Assembly: GCA_050116575.1 (NCBI GenBank)
Contig: JASFOJ010000001.1
Location: forward strand, 1-64,000
DNA: 64,000 nt
Reading direction: 5' to 3'
Source of the DNA: JAKEGK01 sp050116575
GTDB lineage: Bacteria > Pseudomonadota > Gammaproteobacteria > SZUA-152
In this document: piece after piece, positions 26,616 to 34,834 of the stretch
Layout of the letters: every line of letters begins with the position of its first letter
Position numbering within the stretch: the first letter of the stretch is position 1
Position numbers and translations under genes: made by a program
The notes under the pieces: generated by a model
Database searches by the model: none
Told to the model about the DNA's origin: nothing
What the model saw: only the letters and a program-made list of their open reading frames with translations

Positions 26616-27473
26616 CTAGGGTGTGGGTTGATGAGTCAGCATCGCCAGCACACTGGCAATACGGTCGCGCATCTGGCGGCGGTCGATAATCATATCAACG
26701 GCACCGTGCTCCAGTAAAAACTCACTGCGCTGAAATCCTTCCGGTAATGTTTGACGCACCGTTTGTTCAATAACGCGCGGGCCGGCAAAACCAATCAGCG
26801 CGCCGGGTTCGGCGATATTGATGTCGCCCAACATGGCCAAACTGGCGGATACGCCGCCCATGGTTGGATCGGTCATCACCGAAATAAACGGCAAACCGCG
26901 TTTTTGCAGTTTGGTCAATGCCGCGCTGGTTTTGGCCATTTGCATCAGAGAAAACAGTGCTTCCTGCATACGCGCACCGCCACTGGCGGAAAAGCAAATC
27001 AGGGGAATATTGTGTTCAATGGCGGTATTGACCGAGCGCACAAACTTTTCACCCACCACCGATCCCATGGAACCACCCATAAACTTGAATTCAAAGGCGG
27101 CGGCCACTACCGGGACACTTTTAACCTGTCCCATCATACTGATCAACGCGTCGTTTTCACTTGTGCTCTTTTGGGCCGTGCTGATCCGGTCTTTATATTT
27201 TTTCTGGTCGCGAAATTTAAGAACATCGACGGGTTCGAGGTTCGGAGAAATTTCCACACGCGGCTCCGGGTCGAGAAACCCTTCCAGACGGCGACGCGCG
27301 GGAAGACGCATGTGATAATCACACTTGGGACAAACGTCGAGATTACGTTCCAGCTCGGCACGGTATAGTACCGCGTTACACTGGGTGCACTTGGACCACA
27401 GTCCTTCCGGCACCTTTTTAGTGCTGCTTTCGGTGCGGATCTTGGATGGAATTAGTTTTTGTAGCCAACTCAT
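26616..27473 (-). CDS. accD: Acetyl-CoA carboxylase carboxyltransferase subunit beta
   Basis: 285 residues from ATG 27473, the family start (SWLQKLIPSKI); an upstream start at 27512 is less likely. The four-cysteine zinc finger (CTQC and CPKC about 19 residues apart) leads the crotonase-fold carboxyltransferase domain, with FMGGSMGSVVGEKF, FSASGGARMQEALFSLMQM and GGVSASLAMLGD. With AccA it transfers carboxybiotin to acetyl-CoA to make malonyl-CoA. It lies 60 bp downstream of trpA. Confidence 0.96.
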   Translation of the reverse strand: MSWLQKLIPSKIRTESSTKKVPEGLWSKCTQCNAVLYRAELERNLDVCPKCDYHMRLPARRRLEGFLDPEPRVEISPNLEPVDVLKFRDQKKYKDRISTAQKSTSENDALISMMGQVKSVPVVAAAFEFKFMGGSMGSVVGEKFVRSVNTAIEHNIPLICFSASGGARMQEALFSLMQMAKTSAALTKLQKRGLPFISVMTDPTMGGVSASLAMLGDINIAEPGALIGFAGPRVIEQTVRQTLPEGFQRSEFLLEHGAVDMIIDRRQMRDRIASVLAMLTHQPTP

Positions 27474-27533
27474 TTTTATAACCGACCCATAGTTCGTTTT
27501 TTCGGGCAGCATGCCTGCTGCCCGATTCCATTG

Positions 27534-28340
27534 TTAATGCTTGTCCATCGCCTGGCGCATCGAGGCTATCAACGCCGACACTTGTTCGATCATCTGGGTG
27601 CGATAGGCAATATTCTTTTCGATGATTTGAATCAGCGCGCTGCCCACAACCACGGCATCGGCCACGTCGGCAACCGCTGCCGCGGATGATGCATCCTTGA
27701 TGCCGAACCCCACCCCGATGGGCAGCTGCGTTTGCTGGCGAATCTGAGCGACTTTTTCCGCCACCGATTCCACATCTAAACTGGCTGCACCGGTGACACC
27801 TTTTAATGAAACGTAATAAACGTAGCCACGGGCAACACTGCAAATCGTGCCAATACGCTGTTCATTGGTGGTGGGCGCCAACAAAAAGATGGGATCAACG
27901 CCATATACCGACAGCGCTTCAATGAAGTCCGCCGCTTCTTCCGGCGGCAGGTCCACGGTTAACACGCCGTCAACACCGGCGTCGGCGGCGGCCTTGGCAA
28001 ATTCGGTATAACCCATGACTTCCACCGGATTGAGGTAGCCCATCAGCACAACGGGCGTTTCATTGTCCCGTTGGCGAAACTCGCGCACCATGTCCAGTAC
28101 CTGGTGCAAACTCACGTGATGCGCCAATGCCCGTTCACTGGCGCGCTGGATCACCGGCCCATCCGCCATGGGATCTGAGAAAGGCACCCCCAGCTCGATA
28201 ATATTGGCACCCGCCGCCACCAGCGCATGCGCCAACGCCACGGTGTCACCGGGATCAGGATCGCCCGCCGTAATATACGGTATAAGCGCTTTTTTGTTTT
28301 GTGCTTTTAAGGCTTCAAAGCAACGGCTGATACGGCTCAT
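27534..28340 (-). CDS. trpA: Tryptophan synthase alpha chain
   Basis: 268 residues, usual length. It has the signature ELGVPFSDPMADGPVIQ, with the catalytic Glu and Asp region, plus YITAGDPDP, GVDGVLTVDLPPEEA, YYVSLKGVTGA and GFGIKDASSA. It cleaves indole-3-glycerol phosphate to indole, which is channelled to TrpB. It lies 71 bp downstream of trpB. Confidence 0.97.
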   Translation of the reverse strand: MSRISRCFEALKAQNKKALIPYITAGDPDPGDTVALAHALVAAGANIIELGVPFSDPMADGPVIQRASERALAHHVSLHQVLDMVREFRQRDNETPVVLMGYLNPVEVMGYTEFAKAAADAGVDGVLTVDLPPEEAADFIEALSVYGVDPIFLLAPTTNEQRIGTICSVARGYVYYVSLKGVTGAASLDVESVAEKVAQIRQQTQLPIGVGFGIKDASSAAAVADVADAVVVGSALIQIIEKNIAYRTQMIEQVSALIASMRQAMDKH

Positions 28341-28411
28341 TCAATGTCCTGTTATGCTGCCTTTGGCGATACCAAAGACTGTGGTTAATACATAAAGCCT
28401 GAATACGGCTT

Positions 28412-29653
28412 TTAAACTTCGATACCTTCCAGCGCAGCGACGGTGTGAATATCCTTGTCGCCACGGCCCGATAAATTCACAATAATCACATCGTCGGTCG
28501 ACATACCCGGCGCCACCTTGGTGACATAGGCCAATGCATGACTGGACTCCAACGCCGGTATAATACCTTCGATACGCGTCAAATCATGAAATGCCTGCAG
28601 GGCTTCCTTGTCGGTCACCGCTTCGTATTTTGCGCGGCCGACGTCTTTCAGCCAGGCGTGTTCCGGTCCCACGCCGGGATAATCCAGTCCGGCGGAGATG
28701 GAATGAGTTTCAATAATCTGGCCGTCGGCATCTTCCATTAGATAAGTGCGGTTGCCATGCAACACACCGGGGCTGCCCGCGCACAGCGGCGCTGCATGCT
28801 TGCCGGTGTCCAGGCCCTCACCCGCCGCTTCCACGCCCACGATGGCCACGTCTTTGTCATCCAAAAACGGGTGAAACAGGCCTATAGCGTTGGAACCGCC
28901 ACCAACACACGCCACTAACAGGTTGGGCAATTTACCCGTTTGTTGCTGGCATTGTTGTTTAGCCTCGCGGCCGATTACGGCCTGAAAGTCCCTGACCATG
29001 GCGGGATACGGATGGGGACCGGCCACGGTGCCGATGATATAGAAAGTGTCATCCACGTTGGTGACCCAGTCGCGCATGGCTTCGTTAAGGGCGTCCTTCA
29101 AGGTTCTGGATCCCGATTCCACGGCGCGCACTTCCGCGCCCAGCAACCGCATCCGGTAAACGTTGATGGCCTGACGCTTGATGTCTTCGGCGCCCATATA
29201 AATAACGCACTGCAATCCCAGCCGTGCCGCCACTGTCGCAGTGGCCACGCCGTGCTGGCCAGCGCCGGTTTCGGCAATAATCCGGGTTTTGCCCATGTGC
29301 TTGGCCAGCAACGCCTGGCCCACCGTATTGTTTACCTTGTGGGCACCGGTGTGGTTCAGGTCTTCCCGTTTTAAATAGATGCGGGCGCCGCCCAGTTTTG
29401 CCGTCCAGCGTTGCGCAAAATACAGCGGCGTGGGACGTCCCACGTATTGGCGCAGGTCGTCGTCCAGTTCCTCCTGAAACGCCGGATCCTTGATATAGTA
29501 TTCATAGGCGGCACGCAATTCTTCCAGTGGCACCATCAGCGTCTCGGATACAAATTGACCGCCATAACGGCCAAAATGACCACCTTGGTCCGGCACACTG
29601 CCGGCAAACGTAGCCGGTTGTGACGATGCTGATTGTTTAGACACTTTGTACAC
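28412..29653 (-). CDS. trpB: Tryptophan synthase beta chain
   Basis: 413 residues. PLP lysine in HTGAHKVNNTVGQALLA, the glycine-rich phosphate loop ACVGGGSNAIG, ETGAGQHGVATATVAA, and the N-terminal GHFGRYGGQFVSETLM. It joins indole and serine to give tryptophan. The start overlaps the trpF stop by 17 bases, indicating translational coupling. The C-terminus is of normal length. Confidence 0.97.
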   Translation of the reverse strand: MYKVSKQSASSQPATFAGSVPDQGGHFGRYGGQFVSETLMVPLEELRAAYEYYIKDPAFQEELDDDLRQYVGRPTPLYFAQRWTAKLGGARIYLKREDLNHTGAHKVNNTVGQALLAKHMGKTRIIAETGAGQHGVATATVAARLGLQCVIYMGAEDIKRQAINVYRMRLLGAEVRAVESGSRTLKDALNEAMRDWVTNVDDTFYIIGTVAGPHPYPAMVRDFQAVIGREAKQQCQQQTGKLPNLLVACVGGGSNAIGLFHPFLDDKDVAIVGVEAAGEGLDTGKHAAPLCAGSPGVLHGNRTYLMEDADGQIIETHSISAGLDYPGVGPEHAWLKDVGRAKYEAVTDKEALQAFHDLTRIEGIIPALESSHALAYVTKVAPGMSTDDVIIVNLSGRGDKDIHTVAALEGIEV

Positions 29654-30254
29654 CTCTCATAAATGCCGCCATTTTTTCCATATCCTTGATCCCTTTTTCG
29701 GCCTCTACCCCGCCACTGACATCGACGGCAAACGGCCGCACTTTGGTAATAGCCTGCCAGACGTTATCCGGTGTCAGACCACCGGCCAGAATCACGGGCT
29801 TTTCCAGTCCCCGGGGGATAGTTGACCAATCAAAGACCCGCCCGGTGCCGCCGGGCACCCTGGGGTCATGGGTGTCCAGTAAAATGCCCCGTGCCGTGGT
29901 ATACCGTTTTACCTCCGCGGCAACATCAATACCCTCCCGCATTCTGATTGCCTTGATATACGGCCGGTTGTAAGCGCTGCAATCGACGGGTGATTCGTCC
30001 CCGTGAAACTGCAACAGGTCCAGCGTAACGCGATGTAACACCGCCGCAACATCCTTGGGCGATGGATCGACAAACAGGCCGACAACCGACACAAAGGGAG
30101 GCAATTTCTGAATGATCGCGCGCGCATCTTCTATGGTGACTGCGCGGGGGCTTTTTTCGTAAAACACTAAACCGATGGCGTCAGCACCGAATTCGACGGC
30201 TTTAAGCGCGTCACGGGCGCGGGTAATGCCGCATATTTTAACGCGTGTTCGCAT
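29637..30254 (-). CDS. trpF: Phosphoribosylanthranilate isomerase
   Basis: 205 residues, a TIM barrel with VKICGITRARDALKAVEFGA (catalytic Cys), LLQFHGDE, LLDTHDPRVPGGTGRVFDW (catalytic Asp), ILAGGLTPDNV and DVSGGVEAEKGIKD. It converts phosphoribosylanthranilate to CdRP. The trpF-trpB-trpA order without trpC/D/E matches gammaproteobacteria in which the trp genes are split. It lies 54 bp downstream of truA. Confidence 0.97.
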   Translation of the reverse strand: MRTRVKICGITRARDALKAVEFGADAIGLVFYEKSPRAVTIEDARAIIQKLPPFVSVVGLFVDPSPKDVAAVLHRVTLDLLQFHGDESPVDCSAYNRPYIKAIRMREGIDVAAEVKRYTTARGILLDTHDPRVPGGTGRVFDWSTIPRGLEKPVILAGGLTPDNVWQAITKVRPFAVDVSGGVEAEKGIKDMEKMAAFMRGVQSV

Positions 30255-30308
30255 ATTTGTGCATTCTCTATGCTGGAAATTCCTAAAAACTCAAAGAAAC
30301 GCGGTAGA

Positions 30309-31088
30309 TTACCAGATCATGCGGGTATGGAGTACCCTGGGTAGTTCGTATTCAGGCGAGTAATCGACATCCACCAAATATAAGCCATGGGGGGGCGCGG
30401 TGATACCGCCCTGGCTCCGGTCTCGCGCCTCGAGCACCTGGCGCGTCCAGTCCACCGACTGTTCGCCCGCGCCGATCGCCATGAGCACCCCGGCAATATT
30501 GCGGACCATGTGGTGCAAAAACGCATTGGCGACTATATCGATTATAACGATATCATCCGTGCGGGTAACCGCGATCTGTTCCACCCGCCGCATGGGTGTT
30601 CTGGACTGGCAACCCGCCGCCCGATAAGCGCTAAAGTCATGTTCTCCCAGCAAAAACTGCGCCGCCGCCGCCATGCGGTCCACCTCAAGCGGACGGTATT
30701 CCCACGCCACCCGATAAGCCAGAAAAGTGGGCCGGACCGGGCGATTGAATATCACGTAACGGTAACGGCGGCGCCGGGCCGAAAACCGGGCATGAAATTC
30801 TCCGTCCACCGGTTTCGCCCAGATGACCGCAACATCCTTGGGCAGGTGCGTGTTGGCGCCGAACACCCACGCCCGTTCACTGCGCTCGGCCTGTGTATCG
30901 AAATGCACGACCTGGGCAAGGGCATGCACCCCGGTATCGGTACGCCCCGCACATATCGTGCGCAGGGGATGGTCGGCAACCCTGGCCAGTGCACTCTCAA
31001 CGACAGCCTGCACACTCGGGCCATTGTCCTGCATTTGCCAACCGACGTAATTGGTACCGTCATATTCGACGCCCAGCGCCATACGCAT
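30309..31088 (-). CDS. truA: tRNA pseudouridine(38-40) synthase
   Basis: 259 residues. Catalytic aspartate in CAGRTDTGVHALAQVVHFDT, start GVEYDGTNYVGWQ, RRRRYRYVI and FLHHMVRNIAGVLMAIG. It makes pseudouridine at positions 38-40 in the anticodon arm. It is the first gene of the truA-trpF-trpBA-accD-folC run and is divergent from the Ycf46-like ATPase gene 143 bp away. Confidence 0.97.
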   Translation of the reverse strand: MRMALGVEYDGTNYVGWQMQDNGPSVQAVVESALARVADHPLRTICAGRTDTGVHALAQVVHFDTQAERSERAWVFGANTHLPKDVAVIWAKPVDGEFHARFSARRRRYRYVIFNRPVRPTFLAYRVAWEYRPLEVDRMAAAAQFLLGEHDFSAYRAAGCQSRTPMRRVEQIAVTRTDDIVIIDIVANAFLHHMVRNIAGVLMAIGAGEQSVDWTRQVLEARDRSQGGITAPPHGLYLVDVDYSPEYELPRVLHTRMIW

Positions 31089-31231
31089 GTTAAAACCGTC
31101 CCAGCTTCCGCAAAAACGGGCTATTTTACACCAACCGCGGGATTAATTAGTGAAATTTTCGCAGCCGATAAAGTAAAGTATGAAGTACTATTCATTTTAC
31201 CCAGTTGCCAACAACCGAGTTACCAATACCA

Positions 31232-32746
31232 ATGAACGACCAACACGATTTAGCGTTGATGCTGGACTCCCACTTCCCGGTCATCACCATCGAAACGCAC
31301 GAAGAAAAACGCGCCCTGACGCTATTGCAGAAAGTTCTCCACAACCGTCCCAGGGATCTGGCCATCTGGTCCGTTACCGAGGGCATTCAAAAACATGGCG
31401 GCGCTAACCAGCCGCTGGAATTAAATCCTGTTGGAAACAATGGCTACGTTCAGTACCCATCATCCGGCAATACACCGCTGGATATGCTCAAACACGTCAA
31501 ACAATCTGTCTCCAATACCGTGTTGGTATTGCTGGATTTCCATCCCTATCTGGATGATGCCACCGTGATTCGCCTGCTCAAGGAAATCGCGCTGGAACAT
31601 AACGTCAACCGCAATAAAATCATTCTCATCAGCCACGAACTGGATGTGCCCGGGGAAATTCAGCGACTGTGCGCCAGCTTTGAATTGGCGCTACCCACTT
31701 CACAGCAACTGGAAGACCTGATTAGCGAAGAGGCGAAAATCTGGGCCCTTCAAAAACACAACCGGGTAAAAGCCGACCCAAAGTCTGTCGACTTACTGGT
31801 GAGAAACCTACAGGGACTGACATTGAGTGACGCCCGGCGACTGGTGCGCAATGCTATCTATAACGACGGCGCCATTACTCATCATGACATTCCCGACATC
31901 ATGAAGGCTAAATATGAACTCATCGGCCAGGACGGCGTACTGTCTTTTGAATACGACACCGCGAAGTTCTCAGACATCGGTGGATTTAAAACATTGATGG
32001 GTTGGCTGGCCAAACGTAAAGACATTTTTTTAAGCACCGGCCCCGCGACCATCGACGCCCCCAAAGGTATCCTGCTTCTGGGAATCCAAGGCTGTGGTAA
32101 AAGCCTGGCCGCCAAAGCCGTGGCAGGCGCCTGGAGTATCCCGCTGTTGCGACTGGATTTTGGTTCGCTCTATAACAAGTATTTTGGTGAAACCGAAAAA
32201 AATATCCGTGAGTCACTAAAAACCGCGGAAGTCATGGCGCCTTGCGTCTTATGGATGGACGAAATCGAGAAAGGTATTGCCGCCGGCGATTATGATAGCG
32301 GTACCTCACGCCGCGTATTGGCCTCGCTGTTGACGTGGATGGCTGAAAACGAAAACAAAGTGTTTATCGTCGCCACGGCCAATGATATTCAATCATTGCC
32401 TCCGGAACTGGTACGCAAAGGCCGCATGGATGAAATCTTCTTTGTCGACCTGCCGGATTATGCAACTCGCCAATCGATATTTGATATCCACATTAAAAAA
32501 CGCGGCGCCGATTCCGGCGCTATCGACAGCGCGTTGCTGGCAAACCATAGCGAGGGATTTTCCGGTTCCGAAATTGAACAGGCGGTTATCGCGGCACTTT
32601 ATTCGGCCCACGCCTGTGGAACAACGTTATCAACGCAGGACATTATCCAGGAAATCAATAATACCCAACCCCTGTCCATCGTCATGGCGGAAAAACTCCG
32701 GGAGATAAGACAATGGGCAGATGGGCGAACTATTCCGGCAAACTGA
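31232..32746 (+). CDS. Ycf46-like AAA ATPase
   Basis: 504 residues from ATG 31232; a TTG nine codons upstream is possible. The N-terminal ~230 residues are the helical Ycf46-type region (LDSHFPVITIETHEEKRA, then LLKEIALEHNVNRNKIILIS). A single AAA+ domain follows: Walker A LLLGIQGCGKSLAAKAVA, pore region FGSLYNKYFGETEKNIR, Walker B CVLWMDEIEKG, arginine finger region RKGRMDEIFFVDLPD. The family is found in cyanobacteria, plastids and some proteobacteria; in cyanobacteria it is linked to CO2 uptake regulation, otherwise its role is unclear. The gene after it (about 32813-33156) is broken. Confidence 0.85.
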   Translation: MNDQHDLALMLDSHFPVITIETHEEKRALTLLQKVLHNRPRDLAIWSVTEGIQKHGGANQPLELNPVGNNGYVQYPSSGNTPLDMLKHVKQSVSNTVLVLLDFHPYLDDATVIRLLKEIALEHNVNRNKIILISHELDVPGEIQRLCASFELALPTSQQLEDLISEEAKIWALQKHNRVKADPKSVDLLVRNLQGLTLSDARRLVRNAIYNDGAITHHDIPDIMKAKYELIGQDGVLSFEYDTAKFSDIGGFKTLMGWLAKRKDIFLSTGPATIDAPKGILLLGIQGCGKSLAAKAVAGAWSIPLLRLDFGSLYNKYFGETEKNIRESLKTAEVMAPCVLWMDEIEKGIAAGDYDSGTSRRVLASLLTWMAENENKVFIVATANDIQSLPPELVRKGRMDEIFFVDLPDYATRQSIFDIHIKKRGADSGAIDSALLANHSEGFSGSEIEQAVIAALYSAHACGTTLSTQDIIQEINNTQPLSIVMAEKLREIRQWADGRTIPAN

Positions 32747-32812
32747 TTTACATGGTGCATCACACGGTTCAACCGAAAACAGCACTGGTCCGTATACACA
32801 AAACAACTGGCC

Positions 32813-33156
32813 ATGCACTTGGACCTCTATCTGGAAAAATACGTCGAGACCATCGTCATATTAAAACAGCACATCGAGGGACGTTTTCCAAAGTTACCGC
32901 AAATCCAATTTCGCGTTGCGCCAGGCTGTCGCTTCGGTGATTGTAGTGATATTAGCGGGGCTGGCGGTCGGTATCTCAGCGATGGAGTTAATTATAAGCA
33001 CCATTGACAAACACCATTGACGCCGGAGAGTTAGTTCAAGTCGCCGCAGCCAGACTCAATGATACCGTACTCATTGGCACCGCGGTGTTTTTTCTGATTA
33101 GCGTGGGAAACGAGGTAGCCCCATCGAGGCAGCGGCTAATGCCGCAGGTGTTGTGA
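32813..33156 (+). pseudogene. Broken small membrane-protein gene with 13-bp duplication
   Basis: Three consecutive frame segments look coding: from ATG 32813 (HLDLYLEKYVETIVILKQHI, EGRFPKLPQIQF), then 32916-33020 (LRQAVASVIVVILAGLAVGI, SAMELIISTID), then 33010-33156 (NTIDAGELVQVAAARLNDTV, LIGTAVFFLISVGNE). The second and third rejoin exactly if one copy of the direct repeat CACCATTGAC (32999-33008 and 33012-33021, 13-bp period) is removed. Another frameshift lies near 32910. The ancestral product would have had a charged N-terminus and two membrane helices. No family is recognised. It follows the Ycf46-like gene by 66 bp. Confidence 0.6.
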
Positions 33157-33170
33157 TATTTTGTTGGGCC

Positions 33171-33216
33171 GCAGTAAGGTATTCAACGCGGCGTTGCCGG
33201 TTGAATACCTTACTGC
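33171..33216. repeat. 17-bp perfect inverted repeat (46-nt hairpin)
   Basis: GCAGTAAGGTATTCAAC (33171-33187) is the exact reverse complement of 33200-33216. The 12-nt loop itself holds CGGC-GTT-GCCG, extending the stem. There is no T-tract after it on either strand. A second small hairpin, GCGGC-TAAT-GCCGC, lies just before at about 33132-33145. Confidence 0.9.
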
Positions 33217-33362
33217 TATAGCAATGATGGATAGGATATTAACGTTCTATTCGGCGTACCCGTCACTTCGAGGCCGTCCTCATAACCGCTGCACATGACA
33301 TCACAAACAACACAAACATCGTCCAGCTGCTGCCTTCGGCAGGCACACTTAAAGTCGTCCGG

Positions 33363-33791
33363 TTAATGCATATGTGCTGCTTCGGAGCGTTCAAATTCCC
33401 GTCTGAATTTTCTCGCCGCCCGCAGCGCCTTCTGTTCCTCTTTGTCAGAGACCGTATCGATATCACCAACAAAAAACGTCTTGTTATTGGGCGTACCATC
33501 GTCATTCTTGAAATGGACGCTATAACTCAAGTAAGTGATACCTCTGCGTTTGTCATATTTAACAGTACGGGAGATACCGCGAATACCAGTATTGCTTTGT
33601 ACAGGCCGTTTAGCTTTTTCGGGATATTTCGCCCGAATCTCGTCACGCCACTCCAACGCCGCTTTCAACGACTTTCGTTTCCCACCATAACGCTTGTGAG
33701 AAAAGTAGCGACTGCGTTCCTTGCCCTTACGAACAACTCTAACCTGGTATCCCATACCATCAGGTTCAGTGATGTTTTCGTATTTAGCCAA
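33363..33791 (-). CDS. AP2-like DNA-binding domain protein
   Basis: 142 residues from a TTG start at 33791, preceded by AGAGAGG. The N-terminus AKYENITEPDGMGYQVRVVR, then KGKERSRYFSHKRYGGKRKS and LKAALEWRDEI, has the alternating basic/aromatic strands of a bacterial AP2-like domain, and a second related unit follows (GIRGISRTVKYDKRRGITYL, then SYSVHFKNDDG). AP2 domains bind DNA and in bacteria are often attached to homing endonucleases or phage proteins; this stand-alone form is of unknown role. It is strongly basic. It is alone in a gene-poor region, compatible with horizontal acquisition. Assignment is by recognition of the family pattern only. Confidence 0.65.
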   Translation of the reverse strand: MAKYENITEPDGMGYQVRVVRKGKERSRYFSHKRYGGKRKSLKAALEWRDEIRAKYPEKAKRPVQSNTGIRGISRTVKYDKRRGITYLSYSVHFKNDDGTPNNKTFFVGDIDTVSDKEEQKALRAARKFRREFERSEAAHMH

Positions 33792-34834
33792 TGTCTTTGC
33801 CTCTCTATCAGTTAGTTAACGTTTTAACCCAAAATAACGAAACCGCTGTCAGAACATTTACTCTTGCTTAAAAACAATAACTCTTAACTCTTATAACTCT
33901 CAACTCTCGTCACGTTTCACTTCCTGGCTACACGAACCGACTGTTAACCTGCTAGTGCAATTGCGCATAGCCATTTGCCAAAACATTGCCAACAACCCGC
34001 AACACAGATACTTGACAGGATCGCTGCAATCATAGCAATTCTTTACTACACAGCATTAACAACCAGTACTTCACCAATGAGCAAATCCTTCCAGGACCAA
34101 TACTCAAAACTGATTCCGCGCTGGTTTAATATTACTTAAAGTAGTCGCTAAATTTAAAAATGGCAAATAAAGTAAAATTTATCGAAGAATGCGTGCGTTC
34201 GTTTTTATTGCCGCGGTTGCCCGCGTTTTTGTTATGATGAAGGGTGTGTTAATTACGCACCCGACAACTATACAATGTTTTTATTAGCATTGCACGTCAG
34301 AAGTTTCTTACAAACTGTGACTGCCTTTGAGTAAACATTTGCCGGTTAAATACACTCTTTTAATGATTTGGATTGAGTTTAAAAACCGTCTTCTCAAAAT
34401 TTTCGTACAGTTTGCTAACTTCTGCTCCGCACTCTTCATCCTAACGCAACTGTATAAATTCGGTTGACCGTTAATTTCAGCAACCGAATTGCCATTTTTA
34501 TTACTACGCTGCCGCATAGCGCCGACGTTACCCATCGTTTTTTCCAACTTGTCTGCCGCTTAACCCCAATTTCCCTGAAAGATTACGATTCGACGCACCG
34601 TATAGCGACATAGCGGCTTTCGATTGCACACTGACTACTTAAGCAATGCGATTTTATTCAACTTACAAGACAATCCTTGCCACTTTGTCCCGGAAATATG
34701 TGTTTTCCATGAAGATACCGTTCAGTGCCGCTGAACTCGCTCGACATTCGCTGCCATGACACCTACGGTAACCTTACCGTTTTCGCGTTTTTACCGCCGC
34801 TGGGCCTCTGCACCATCGACTCATCTGTATACAG
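33792..34834. other. 1-kb gene-poor, AT-rich region
   Basis: No convincing protein gene. It contains tandem AACTCT-like units (about 33869-33907), a plus-strand terminator-like hairpin at 34212 and a second hairpin GGGTGTGT-TAATT-ACGCACCC (34242-34262, one G-U pair). A 32-codon frame from ATG 34189 spans both hairpins and is doubtful. Confidence 0.5.
34212..34230 (+). terminator. Orphan terminator-like hairpin
   Basis: CGCGG-TTGC-CCGCG followed by TTTTT on the plus strand. No plus-strand gene lies between 33156 and here, so it may end an unannotated short RNA or be fortuitous. Confidence 0.4.

Noticed and set aside
30387..31235. A 282-codon frame opposite truA.
   Set aside because: It is the antisense shadow of truA, which has all expected catalytic motifs.
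33181..33206. ATTCAAC...GTTGAAT inside the 17-bp repeat fits the RYYYAAC/GTTRRRY core of integron attC sites.
   Set aside because: The two cores are only 12 nt apart and the stem continues outside them, unlike attC. No integrase or cassette is nearby.
34308..34547. A 79-codon minus-strand frame in the gene-poor region.
   Set aside because: No ribosome-binding site, no recognisable domain, atypical composition. Treated as chance.
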